Shown: positions 26,714 through 34,649 of the stretch, piece by piece
How positions within the stretch are numbered: the first letter of the stretch is position 1
Layout: each line of letters opens with the position of its first letter
NCBI GenBank assembly: GCA_017519205.1
Contig: JAFWSW010000177.1
Coordinates: 1 to 41,989, forward strand
DNA: 41,989 bases
Direction: 5' to 3'
Source: Clostridiales bacterium
GTDB taxonomy: Bacteria; Bacillota; Clostridia; Saccharofermentanales; Saccharofermentanaceae
Translations under genes and position numbers: made by a program
The notes under the pieces: generated by a model
What the model was told of the DNA's origin: nothing
The model's input: only the letters and a program-made list of their open reading frames with translations
The model's database searches: none

Positions 26714-28126
26714 ATGGCTACTTTGATAAATAACCAGTTTATGCTTAAATCCCCTACCGCTGAACGATTGTATTACGACTATGCGAAGAATTGTCCGATC
26801 ATCGACTATCACTGTCATCTTGATCCGCAGGATATCGCCGATGATGTTACATATGCGAATATCACCCAGCTCTGGCTCGCCGGAGATCACTATAAATGGA
26901 GACTGATGCGCTCCGCCGGTATCGAAGAAAGATTCATCACTGGAGATGCCAGCGACTATGAGAAATTCCTTGCCTGGGCTTCTGTGATCGAGCGCGCCGT
27001 CGGAAATCCGATGTACCACTGGGCCAGCCTCGAGCTGTATCGTTATTTTGACATCAAAGAACCTCTCACGCTGGACAATGCCGACCAGGTCTGGGAAATG
27101 GCAAATGCGAAGATCCAGAGCGGGATGTTCAGTGCCCGTCAGCTGCTGAACCGTTCCAATGTTGAACTTCTCTGCACGACGGACGATCCGATCGACGACC
27201 TTTCCGCACACCGTGCCATCGCCGAGGACTTCTCCATCCAGACTCTTGTTCTTCCGACTTTCCGTCCGGACCGCATCATGGATATCGAGAAGATCGGTTA
27301 CTCCGATTATCTCCGTGCACTCGCCGGCCCGAGCGGCTCCGTCACCAGCTGGATCGATCTGAAGATCCTTCTGACCGCACGTATGGAGCACTTCGCTACA
27401 CATGGCTGCCGTCTGGCGGACCATGCGATGGAGAAATTCGTATTTATTCCGACTTCCGACTTTGATGCGGAGCAGGTCTTCCATAAGAAGCTCGAGAATC
27501 CGGACATGCCGCTCACCGATCATGAAGTAGCGGTCTATAAGAGTGCGCTTCTTCTGTTCTTCGCAACAGAGTATCACGCACGCGGATGGACGATGCAGAT
27601 CCACTTCGGCTGCCGTCGTGACAACAATGCCCGTCAGTTCCGTGCACTCGGCGCAAATACCGGATTTGATACGATCTGCGGCGACAGTAATTTTGTCGCT
27701 CCTATGGCCGAGTTCATGAGCCTACTTGAGGACCACGAGATCCTGCCGAGAATGATCATCTACAGCCTCAATCCGCATGACGATCCGATCATCGACACTT
27801 TGATCGGCTGCTTCCAGAGCGGAAACGAATCCATGTGGATCCAGCATGGTGCTGCATGGTGGTTTAACGACAATGAACAGGGAATCAGAAATCACCTGCG
27901 TTCTCTTGCCGCACAGAGTTACCTGCCGGGCTTCATCGGCATGCTGACTGACTCCAGATCCTTCCTGTCTTATACCCGTCACGAGTATTTCCGAAGGATC
28001 CTCTGCGATTTCTTAGGCGGACTGGTCGAGCGTGGCGAGTTTGTGAAGAACATGGAGATCCTCGGTGCCATCGTTCAGGATATCTGCTACAACAACGCAA
28101 GAAGGATCTTTATTCCGGAAGAATGA
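26714..28126 (+). CDS. uxaC: glucuronate (uronate) isomerase
   Basis: A 470-residue amidohydrolase-superfamily enzyme that converts D-glucuronate to D-fructuronate and D-galacturonate to D-tagaturonate. The metal motif IIDYHCHLDPQD (His33, His35) and the later MQIHFGCRRDNN and CGDSNFV stretches are typical. The ATG at 26714 has GAGGAGG five bases before it; an upstream in-frame ATG at 26687 lacks a site. It is a single gene divergent from eda-kdgK and ends at a strong terminator. The rest of the path (uxuA, uxuB) lies 5 kb downstream. Promoter elements in the AT-rich gap 26550-26713 are weak, so an activator may be involved. Confidence 0.96.
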   Translation: MATLINNQFMLKSPTAERLYYDYAKNCPIIDYHCHLDPQDIADDVTYANITQLWLAGDHYKWRLMRSAGIEERFITGDASDYEKFLAWASVIERAVGNPMYHWASLELYRYFDIKEPLTLDNADQVWEMANAKIQSGMFSARQLLNRSNVELLCTTDDPIDDLSAHRAIAEDFSIQTLVLPTFRPDRIMDIEKIGYSDYLRALAGPSGSVTSWIDLKILLTARMEHFATHGCRLADHAMEKFVFIPTSDFDAEQVFHKKLENPDMPLTDHEVAVYKSALLLFFATEYHARGWTMQIHFGCRRDNNARQFRALGANTGFDTICGDSNFVAPMAEFMSLLEDHEILPRMIIYSLNPHDDPIIDTLIGCFQSGNESMWIQHGAAWWFNDNEQGIRNHLRSLAAQSYLPGFIGMLTDSRSFLSYTRHEYFRRILCDFLGGLVERGEFVKNMEILGAIVQDICYNNARRIFIPEE

Positions 28127-28193
28127 TTTCCGGTGCTTTTCCCGGAGCGGATTCCTAAACAGAATTCCGTCCGGACGTCATCATTAAGAAGTA

Positions 28194-28244
28194 AAAAAAG
28201 AACTGTCATCGTGGAAGCCCCATCCACGTCGGCAGTTCTTTTTT
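28194..28244. terminator. bidirectional terminator between uxaC and the pilin-like gene
   Basis: AAAAAAGAACTGTC pairs with GGCAGTTCTTTTTT and, past a two-base mismatch, CGTGGA pairs with TCCACG around AGCCCCA. The T-run on one side and A-run on the other let it stop transcripts from both uxaC (plus) and the small minus-strand gene. Confidence 0.88.
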
Positions 28245-28270
28245 CGAAAAAAATGAAAAAGACGGTTTAA

Positions 28271-28305
28271 GAATAATGTGGGAGAACATTATCCTCAGAA
28301 TAATG
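28271..28305. repeat. three alternating copies of GAATAATG-type repeat
   Basis: GAATAATG occurs directly at 28271 and 28298, with the inverted form CATTATCC between them at 28287. The middle copy can pair with either outer copy, so two hairpins exclude each other. It lies downstream of the pilin-like gene and before the terminator. Confidence 0.4.
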
Positions 28306-28326
28306 CAAATGTTTTTACCGTAAAAA

Positions 28327-28530
28327 TCACTTGGTGTGTTTCTCGATTTCTGCAGTTACGTCCTCAACAGCTTTGTTATGCTCGTTGATCGACTTAGTTG
28401 CAGACTGAGCCTTACCCATATACGTAGCTACGCTGTACCAAACAATTACTGCAAGGATAACGCAGATGGCAATAACCAGCACCATTTCAATCAATGTGAA
28501 ACCCTTTTTCGACTTATGTAATTTAACCAT
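28327..28530 (-). CDS. orphan short type IV pilin-like protein
   Basis: A 67-residue protein with a class III prepilin signal: a basic leader MVKLHKSKK, the cleavage motif G/FTLIE with Glu at mature position 5, then a hydrophobic helix MVLVIAICVILAVIVWY. Only about 58 residues would remain after cleavage, of which the last 30 are charged and helical (SATKSINEHNKAVEDVTAEIEKHTK), with no globular head. Pseudopilins are usually above 100 residues, so this is among the smallest forms and resembles short pilins of some Clostridia. A prepilin peptidase is needed, yet none, nor any pilus ATPase, lies in this window. GGAGG lies eight bases before the ATG, and a near-consensus promoter is at 28589-28617. 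Confidence 0.85.
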   Translation of the reverse strand: MVKLHKSKKGFTLIEMVLVIAICVILAVIVWYSVATYMGKAQSATKSINEHNKAVEDVTAEIEKHTK

Positions 28531-28556
28531 ACCCCATACCTCCTGAACACGCGATG

Positions 28557-28589
28557 GTTATTCACAGTTCATTCACAATTATGTCACAA
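28557..28589 (-). repeat. three 11-base tandem repeats at the pilin-like gene start site
   Basis: On the minus strand TTGTGACATAA, TTGTGAATGAA and CTGTGAATAAC follow each other without gap, directly after the -10 element. The 11-base period puts each TGTGA on the same helix face, as for a cooperative DNA-binding regulator. Confidence 0.6.
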
Positions 28590-28617
28590 TTATACTCTCG
28601 TATTTTTTAAGATGCAA
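28589..28617 (-). promoter_or_regulatory. sigma-A type promoter of the pilin-like gene
   Basis: On the minus strand TTGCAT and an exact TATAAT are 17 bases apart. The start site would fall near 28582, inside the tandem repeats, giving a leader of about 50 bases. It is one of the best promoters in the window. Confidence 0.8.
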
Positions 28618-28667
28618 TCGTTTTTTACAAAAATTTATGCAATATTCATACTTTTTTATATGAAATT

Positions 28668-28696
28668 TTGCTATTTTTTCGGTTTGACGGTAAAAT
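28668..28696 (+). promoter_or_regulatory. candidate promoter of the solute-binding lipoprotein
   Basis: TTGCTA and TAAAAT are 17 bases apart. The leader would be short, with the start near 28703 and the ribosome site at about 28707. The region is very AT-rich, so chance matches are likely. Confidence 0.4.
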
Positions 28697-28724
28697 TTAG
28701 ACAAAGAAAGGGGGAATTTTGAAA

Positions 28725-30500
28725 ATGAAACGAGCATTGTCCATATTTCTTTGCCTGGGTCTGTTCACAATTTCCGTATCCTGCAGCAAGAAAATTGCCG
28801 ACCAAAAAAGGTATGGCCATCTTTCCATACCGACGACCGAATCGGAGACCGAGACCGAAACCGAGACGGAAAGCTCACCATCCGATATGACGATCCCCCC
28901 GACAGATGCGGATCCGGTAGATAAAAACGGTACCGTCGAACTGAGGATGACTATTCTTTCTCCTTATAAAGAAATAGATGACTATCATAATGACATCCAG
29001 GAAATCATTACCGAAAAGACCGGTGTCAGGCTGCATGAAGAATCTGTTTCCGGCATAACGGAAGATGAGGCAATAGACGTGATGATTGCCAGTGGAGATC
29101 TTCCGGATCTTCTGTATGCCGGAGCCGGCTTGAGAGATCTCTACACGGAAGACTGGCTGGTACCATGGGATGACTATCTTTATAAATATGAGAATCTCCG
29201 TGCTCTGTACACAGATAAGCAGTGGGAACTCTTCCGTCAGGAAGATGGTCATATCTACTGGGCGAACTCGTTCGATCATATCCATGGAGAGTCCAAGGAG
29301 ACGCTTCATAAGGATTTTGCCTTCTGGATCCAGGTCCGTGTGCTGCAGTGGGCCGGATATCCGCTGATCAGTACACTCGACGATTACTTTACCCTGCTGG
29401 AGAACTATTACAGCGCGAATAAAGTAAACGAAGACGGTACCCCGATCGTCCCGTTTACGACGATCGCGAGTGACTGGCGCTACATCGCGATCGAGTCTGC
29501 TCCACAGCTTCTGGACGGATATCCGTTCGACGGTTCGGTGATCGTAAACAAGACGGACCCCTCCTTGCCTCAAGTAGAAGACTATAACACCACACCGACA
29601 GCGAAAAAGTATTATCAGAAACTGAACGAGTTCTACCAGAAGGGCCTGATGCCAACGGATTTCGACAAGATGATCTATGACGAATATATCGAGCTTCTTT
29701 CTACCGGATCTGTACTGGGTCTGTCCGATGAGTACTGGGATTTCGGATACACCATGGACATGATCTTCAAGGACAAAGGCTTCGATAAGCTCGGTTATAC
29801 GTATGTGCCTCTCGGATTAACGATCGATCAGGGAACCGAGAATCACTATCACGATTATTACGCGGCAATCAACAATCTTTCCGGTGTCGCTGTAACCACC
29901 GCCTGCTATGACCCGGATCTGGCATTTTCCTTTATGGACATGTGCCTCGATCAGGATATCCAGAACCTTCGTTTCTGGGGAATCGAGGGCGAGGATTATC
30001 TGGTGGACTCCAACGGACTGTTCTACCGGACAGATGCAATGCGGGCGAGCTGGGCGAACGACCAGTACCTGGCTTCTCATGCCTGCACCTACGGCTATCT
30101 TCCGTTCTGGAAAGGAACCTCTGATGATGGCATAAATGCGATGCTTCCGGAAGAGCAGACGACCGAGTTCTTCTCGACCCTGCCTGAACCTGTGCTCGAG
30201 TGTATGTCAGCCTACGGCTATACGACCTATGTCGATTTTCTGAGATCTCCTCAGGAAGAACGTGACTGCTGGTATCCTATGATGTCGTACTCCAATTCAC
30301 TTTCCGCCGGAACTCCGGCCGGCAAGGCCTTCATGGATATGCAGGAGTGTAAGCATACCTGGATCCCCGAGCTGGTGAAAAACCCGAAGTTCGATTCGAC
30401 CTGGGATAAATACTGTAAAGCATACGAAAACTGCCATCCGGAATCTTTCCTTCAGGATATGCAGGAAGAGCTCGACCGTCGGGTCGCAAATGATTCGTAA
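28725..30500 (+). CDS. extracellular solute-binding lipoprotein of a sugar ABC importer
   Basis: A 591-residue protein. The signal MKRALSIFLCLGLFTISVSC ends in a lipobox-like site with Cys20 as the likely lipid anchor, though the position three before it is Ser rather than Leu. A TETETE-rich spacer (about 38-52) follows. The body has family 1 solute-binding features, such as DLLYAGAGLRDLY and the aromatic-rich GTPAGKAFMDM region. Its length fits LplA-like binding proteins for oligosaccharides. AAGGGGG lies ten bases before this ATG; a TTG at 28719 is an alternative start at four bases. No permease or ATPase gene lies near, so its partners must be elsewhere. Context suggests a uronate or plant-glycan ligand, which is inference. 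Confidence 0.85.
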   Translation: MKRALSIFLCLGLFTISVSCSKKIADQKRYGHLSIPTTESETETETETESSPSDMTIPPTDADPVDKNGTVELRMTILSPYKEIDDYHNDIQEIITEKTGVRLHEESVSGITEDEAIDVMIASGDLPDLLYAGAGLRDLYTEDWLVPWDDYLYKYENLRALYTDKQWELFRQEDGHIYWANSFDHIHGESKETLHKDFAFWIQVRVLQWAGYPLISTLDDYFTLLENYYSANKVNEDGTPIVPFTTIASDWRYIAIESAPQLLDGYPFDGSVIVNKTDPSLPQVEDYNTTPTAKKYYQKLNEFYQKGLMPTDFDKMIYDEYIELLSTGSVLGLSDEYWDFGYTMDMIFKDKGFDKLGYTYVPLGLTIDQGTENHYHDYYAAINNLSGVAVTTACYDPDLAFSFMDMCLDQDIQNLRFWGIEGEDYLVDSNGLFYRTDAMRASWANDQYLASHACTYGYLPFWKGTSDDGINAMLPEEQTTEFFSTLPEPVLECMSAYGYTTYVDFLRSPQEERDCWYPMMSYSNSLSAGTPAGKAFMDMQECKHTWIPELVKNPKFDSTWDKYCKAYENCHPESFLQDMQEELDRRVANDS

Positions 30501-30509
30501 ATTCCGGGA

Positions 30510-32039
30510 TCAGTAATAGAGTTTAAGCGCCGCTTCCGCCATTCTCTCGCCGAGTTCGCTCTTTCTCTGCGGATGCAGATCGAGAGGTGCCCCCAGATCC
30601 TTTGCCGAGACAACTACGCAGTCAGGTACATCCTGCTCTGCGGCACGTTGCTGCGCCTGAATACTCTCCCATCCAGCGGTCATGATGCCCGAGATCGGAT
30701 CCACATAATCGCACATCTCGACAGTAATGACCGGTAATTTCTGTCCGTAGAGTTCTCTCCAGTGGCTGATCATGGCGGAGAATTTCTCAGCGTATTTTTC
30801 CGGGGCATCCGAGTTCGATTCTCCCTGATACCACCATACTCCGGCAAAAGCACTCGCCTTCAGCGTTCTGACTGATGTCTTATAAAGAGATGTCGGGATC
30901 TCCTGGCCCATCTTAAATACAGGGACCGGAGCATCAGCTTTTGCCCCGCGGACCATCTTCCAGCTGCCGGCAATATCCACCTGTTCTTTTTCCGTACGGA
31001 GATAGTAAGGATGCTCGGCAACAAATCCGCCTTCGCCTGTCTCAAGGATCAAGCGCACGGAGATCAGGTTTCTTCCCTTACGGAGGATCGATCCGTCAAA
31101 TGGATATTTTCTCGGCGGGTAGCGGTACTCCGTCCTGCCCACCGGGGTTCCGTTAATAAAGGTCTGATCCGCATCGATCAGATTTCCGAGATAGAGGAAA
31201 GCATCCGTTCCGGGCTCCTCTTTCAGTTCGAATTCCTTATAAAACCACACCACGCCGATGTGCTCTGTTCCGTCTTTTTTCAGAAGAAGTCCCGGTACCG
31301 TAAAGTCCGAAGCTCCCTCCGGAATATCCCGGATATATTTCTCTTCGTTCTCTTCAGAAAGCGCATCACGCCAGGAGGCGATCCCTGCATCACGCTTTTT
31401 CAGGTAGTCCGTCAGCGCATTCTTCCCCATGAACGGCTTCATCTGATCCTCGAAATCTCCAAATCGGGAAAGGATCTCCACCGGCATCCATGACTCGATG
31501 GTCGATCCGCCCTGTGCACCGAGTACGAGGCCGAGCGGGATCTTCTTTTCGTCATAGATCCTTTTTGCCGTGTAAAAACCGGTCGCACTCATCTCGCCTA
31601 TCTTCCCGGGAACAGCTGCCGTCCAGGAATTTCTTGGAAGTTCCGCGATCTCATCTTCCGCCATGTTGTACTGCGGTGTTACACGGTACTGGCGGATATA
31701 CGGGTAATCGGATGCGGCCACTTCATCGGCGGATACATCCAGCGTACGGGCAACGGGAAGCTCCATGTTCGACTGTCCGCCCAGATAGAAAACATCACCG
31801 AAGCAGACATCCCTGATCTCGATCTCCGTGCTTCCCTTAACCGTCATGGTCAGACCGGTAGATACAGCATGCGGTTCGATAGAGATCAGAAAAGAACCAT
31901 CTTTCACAGGTGATCTGTACTCTTTTCCTTCGAAAGAAAGTACGACCTCAGATGCCTGGTCGTCCTTCCCGAAGACCGTACAGATACGGTCTCTCTGAAG
32001 TACCATTCCATCTCCGAAAATACCTGCCAGTCTCAACAT
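30510..32039 (-). CDS. sialate O-acetylesterase-like SGNH esterase
   Basis: A 509-residue cytoplasmic protein of the sialate O-acetylesterase (CE6/SASA-like) family. It has the family start LRLAGIFGDGMVLQR, the nucleophile Ser90 in YLGGQSNMELP, WWYQGESNSD in the middle, and the C-terminal Asp-x-His in LDLHPQ. A jelly-roll insert (about 240-345) lies between the catalytic parts, as in many family members. No signal peptide is visible, so it probably deacetylates imported oligosaccharides. In Firmicutes such genes commonly sit in xylan or pectin loci, so acetylated plant glycan is a more likely substrate than sialic acid here. It converges on the solute-binding gene with only nine bases between. 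Confidence 0.88.
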   Translation of the reverse strand: MLRLAGIFGDGMVLQRDRICTVFGKDDQASEVVLSFEGKEYRSPVKDGSFLISIEPHAVSTGLTMTVKGSTEIEIRDVCFGDVFYLGGQSNMELPVARTLDVSADEVAASDYPYIRQYRVTPQYNMAEDEIAELPRNSWTAAVPGKIGEMSATGFYTAKRIYDEKKIPLGLVLGAQGGSTIESWMPVEILSRFGDFEDQMKPFMGKNALTDYLKKRDAGIASWRDALSEENEEKYIRDIPEGASDFTVPGLLLKKDGTEHIGVVWFYKEFELKEEPGTDAFLYLGNLIDADQTFINGTPVGRTEYRYPPRKYPFDGSILRKGRNLISVRLILETGEGGFVAEHPYYLRTEKEQVDIAGSWKMVRGAKADAPVPVFKMGQEIPTSLYKTSVRTLKASAFAGVWWYQGESNSDAPEKYAEKFSAMISHWRELYGQKLPVITVEMCDYVDPISGIMTAGWESIQAQQRAAEQDVPDCVVVSAKDLGAPLDLHPQRKSELGERMAEAALKLYY

Positions 32040-32046
32040 TTCTCTA

Positions 32047-32064
32047 CATGTCCTTCCGAAAAGC
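32047..32064. repeat. 18-base direct repeat, copy 1
   Basis: CATGTCCTTCCGAAAAGC is identical to the copy at 32140-32157, 93 bases away. On the minus strand it reads GCTTTTCGGAAGGACATG and lies just before the esterase gene, so its AAGGA could serve as a distant ribosome site. Confidence 0.75.
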
Positions 32065-32139
32065 TAAGGTCATAGGGCCGGGTGCTTTTGCCAACGAATA
32101 ATTACTACTAATAAATTAGCACACTCGGGTGTTCTTTTC

Positions 32140-32157
32140 CATGTCCTTCCGAAAAGC
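32140..32157. repeat. 18-base direct repeat, copy 2, with a possible minus-strand leader peptide
   Basis: Identical to 32047-32064. On the minus strand its terminal ATG opens an eight-codon frame, MEKNTRVC, then TAA, preceded by GGAAGG. This could be a leader peptide of the esterase transcript, but the spacing of two bases is poor. Confidence 0.6.
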
Positions 32158-32176
32158 CTCTTCTTTCCCCGTTGAC

Positions 32177-32205
32177 TTGTTTTTTCTATTTGCTGCCTCT
32201 ATTAT
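32177..32205 (+). promoter_or_regulatory. candidate promoter of the YesL-uxuAB operon
   Basis: TTGTTT and TATTAT are 17 bases apart, with a second TTGACT five bases further upstream. The ribosome site AAAGGAGAAAG and the ATG at 32236 follow at a normal distance. It is the only promoter-like region before the six-gene run. Confidence 0.55.
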
Positions 32206-32235
32206 ATTTAAAGAAAAGGAGAAAGAACGGGCATC

Positions 32236-33033
32236 ATGGATCAGGAAACATTCACACATATCACACCCAAGAAAAGATCGCTTCTGACAAAGGTCGGAGA
32301 TGCGGTCCTTCTTAGTTTCTGTTTCGTGATCTGTTCTCTTCCGGTCATCACACTCGGTGTATCCTGTACCGCGCTGTATTTTGCAGTTTATAAGCGGTAT
32401 AAAGAAGGCTCGGAAACACCGGCATCCGATTTTTTCCGGTCCTTCCGCAAGAATCTCCGCCAGGGAACGGTATTGACCATATTCCTTCTGGCCTATATCG
32501 GAGGCGCCGGATTTTTCCTTTATTACTCCCTGTTCGGCCTGAATCGGACCGCGCCGCCGGGCTGGTGTCTGCCGGTCGCCGTATTCCTTATGATCCCGGC
32601 GTTCTTTATGACGATGTTCACTTTCCCATATCTTGCCCGCTTTTCAAATACTGTCGTCGGCACGATCTTTCACTGCTTTACCTTCTCTATGATGTATCTC
32701 GGACACACGATCTTCATGTGGCTGATCTTCCTTGCCTCGATCGCCCTGATCGTCGTATTCCCGCCGCTGGCACTCGTTGTGCCTTATATCAGCGCGTTCC
32801 TCTGCTGGAAGCTCTGCGAACCGGATTTCAACTACGCGATCCTTCTTCAGGACAAGCGTGAACATCCGGAAAAATATAAGAGCGAGCAGCCGGAATCCGA
32901 AGAGGATAACGAGGAAGAATACGATGAGGACGAGGATTCCGATGAGGAAGACGAGGAAGAGGACGAAGAAGAAGACGAAGATGACCCGGAATATGATGCG
33001 GAAACAGTTGACGAAGAAGAGGACGAGGAATAA
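32236..33033 (+). CDS. YesL/DUF624-family membrane protein with polyacidic C-terminal tail
   Basis: A 265-residue protein. The first 205 residues match YesL/DUF624 proteins: LTKVGDAVLLSFCFVICSLPVITLGVSCTALY and about five membrane segments, ending at FLCWKLCEPDFNY. Such proteins usually lie beside sugar ABC importers or plant-glycan genes in Firmicutes; their role is unclear. The remainder (about 213-265) is almost only Glu and Asp with a few Ser and Tyr, which is not part of the usual family. It is the first gene of the uxu run, with GGAGAAAG before the ATG. The tail's DNA is made of GAG/GAA/GAC/GAT repeats, so it may have grown by slippage. Confidence 0.83.
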   Translation: MDQETFTHITPKKRSLLTKVGDAVLLSFCFVICSLPVITLGVSCTALYFAVYKRYKEGSETPASDFFRSFRKNLRQGTVLTIFLLAYIGGAGFFLYYSLFGLNRTAPPGWCLPVAVFLMIPAFFMTMFTFPYLARFSNTVVGTIFHCFTFSMMYLGHTIFMWLIFLASIALIVVFPPLALVVPYISAFLCWKLCEPDFNYAILLQDKREHPEKYKSEQPESEEDNEEEYDEDEDSDEEDEEEDEEEDEDDPEYDAETVDEEEDEE

Positions 33034-33076
33034 AGTAGTCCTGTATACTAGTACGCAAAATATCACGAGGTGAACA

Positions 33077-33496
33077 ATGAGATTTCTATTATCCCCGGAA
33101 ACCGCTGCTGTGGCGGAAAATGCACCGTCCATGGACAAGACTACGACCATCATCATGGCATTAGTCCTTCTCGCCGCGATCGTCGGCGCTGCCGTTCTTT
33201 TTGTCGTAGGATTTAAAGGAACAAGCAAGAAGCTTAAAGAGGACGAAGGTGCGCACATGGTCCCGAAAAAAGTCCTGATCCGCACTACGATCTTCTGGAT
33301 CGGCGGACTGCTGTGCGTGGCCGTCGCATACTTCGCAAACAACTACAAGTCCTACTATAACGGCGAATGCGGACTCACCGAGCTGATCTTCGCATGTCTG
33401 GTCTCCGTTCTTTCCCATTTCGGTTGGATCGTTCTGATTCCGTGGCTTCTGAATATGTTCAGATGGAACACGCTCAAAAGAACCCGCGATAACTGA
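33077..33496 (+). CDS. small membrane protein of unknown function
   Basis: A 139-residue protein I do not recognise. A short N-terminal stretch (MRFLLSPETAAVAENAPSMD) precedes a membrane segment at about 24-46. A basic loop follows with KGTSKKLKEDEG, then membrane segments at about 73-90 and 104-125, and a basic end RWNTLKRTRDN. GAGGTGAACA lies before the ATG. It sits between the YesL-like gene (43 bases) and uxuA (36 bases) on the same strand, so it is probably cotranscribed with hexuronate genes, but nothing in it shows transport function. Confidence 0.78.
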   Translation: MRFLLSPETAAVAENAPSMDKTTTIIMALVLLAAIVGAAVLFVVGFKGTSKKLKEDEGAHMVPKKVLIRTTIFWIGGLLCVAVAYFANNYKSYYNGECGLTELIFACLVSVLSHFGWIVLIPWLLNMFRWNTLKRTRDN

Positions 33497-33532
33497 CCGC
33501 ATTTTTACTTTTTCGAAAAGAGGTATCCCCAT

Positions 33533-34606
33533 ATGAAAATGGTTTTCCGCTGGTGGCCGCACGGCGACGATACAGTAACGCTCAAACAGATCCGTCAGAT
33601 CCCCGGAGTATCCGGTGTTGCCACGATGCTCCCGCATATCCCGGCCGGTCAGGTCTGGCCGAAAGAAGACATCCGCGCGCTGGTCGATGAGATCCACGAC
33701 GCAGGACTCGAGATGGAAGTCATCGAGAGTGTCAACATCCACGAGGATATTAAGAAGGGTCTTTCCACCCGTGACGAATACATCGCCAATTACATCACTA
33801 CGATGAAGAACCTGCATGAAGCAGGAGTAAAGTGCATCTGCTATAACTTCATGCCGGTTATGGACTGGTTCCGCTCGAACCTCGAGCTTCCGCTCTCCGA
33901 TGGAAGTGCTGCGATGGCCTATGACCACGCCTATGCCCAGTCACTCGATCTGGACCGCATCATCGCCTCGATGATGGACGGTTCCCGGGACATGACACTT
34001 CCGGGCTGGGAACCGGAAAGATTCCCGCAGATGAAAAAGGACATCGAGTTCTATAAGAACGTCTCTGCGGATGAATACTTCAAGAACATCGCCTATTTCC
34101 TCGATGCGGTCATGCCGTATGCCGAGGAGTATGACATCGATTTCGGCGTACATCCGGACGATCCGCCGTGGCCGCTCTTCGGTCTTCCGAAGGTCGTCTG
34201 CTCGCAGGAATCGATCCGCAAATATCTGTCTCTGAACACAAGTAAGAGAAACGGACTTACCCTCTGCACCGGCTCTCTCGGCGCCAACCCGGACAACGAT
34301 GTTCCGGCGATCGCTTCAGAGTTTGCTTCTATGGGAAGAGTACCGTTCTTACATCTGCGTAATATCAAGCACACTACGGAAAAAGACTTCCACGAGAGTG
34401 CCCATCTTTCTTCCGAGGGCGATCTGGATATGTGTGCGATCATCACCGAGCTCCAGAAAAACGGCTTCGACGGATATATCCGCCCGGATCACGGCAGAAA
34501 GATCTGGGACGAGGCCAGCCGTCCGGGATACGGTCTTTATGACCGTGCCTTAGGCGCCTCCTATATCGAGGGTCTCTGGGAAGCAGTGAAAAAGAGCAGT
34601 AAGTGA
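33533..34606 (+). CDS. uxuA: mannonate dehydratase
   Basis: A 357-residue TIM-barrel enzyme that dehydrates D-mannonate to 2-keto-3-deoxygluconate. It opens MKMVFRWWPHGDDTVTLKQI, the family start, and has VCYNFMPV-like CICYNFMPVMDW, HPDDPPWPLFGLPKVV and the C-terminal IRPDHGR, with the metal-binding His and Asp residues. Length is that of the Firmicute form, shorter than E. coli UxuA. AGAGG lies nine bases before the ATG; an ATG two codons later is possible. It is followed by uxuB. Confidence 0.97.
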   Translation: MKMVFRWWPHGDDTVTLKQIRQIPGVSGVATMLPHIPAGQVWPKEDIRALVDEIHDAGLEMEVIESVNIHEDIKKGLSTRDEYIANYITTMKNLHEAGVKCICYNFMPVMDWFRSNLELPLSDGSAAMAYDHAYAQSLDLDRIIASMMDGSRDMTLPGWEPERFPQMKKDIEFYKNVSADEYFKNIAYFLDAVMPYAEEYDIDFGVHPDDPPWPLFGLPKVVCSQESIRKYLSLNTSKRNGLTLCTGSLGANPDNDVPAIASEFASMGRVPFLHLRNIKHTTEKDFHESAHLSSEGDLDMCAIITELQKNGFDGYIRPDHGRKIWDEASRPGYGLYDRALGASYIEGLWEAVKKSSK

Positions 34607-34649
34607 TATCTTTCCTATCTGGAAACAAATGTAAAGGAGTTTCGGGGCT

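Noticed and set aside
26573..27604. 343-codon open frame on the minus strand
   Set aside because: Antisense to uxaC, whose family motifs are certain; its sequence shows no domain.
32930..33030. GA-rich repeat tract as a non-coding repeat
   Set aside because: It is in frame and encodes the acidic tail of the YesL-like protein; no separate repeat element is needed.
33043..33048. GTATAC core after the YesL-like gene, as a possible GntR/UxuR operator
   Set aside because: The flanks are not symmetric and it lies inside the operon, after the first gene; a six-base core is expected by chance in 42 kb.
33510..33519. TTTTCGAAAA palindrome before uxuA
   Set aside because: Similar TTTTCGAAAA strings occur at 28241 and inside genes; likely AT-rich chance rather than an operator.
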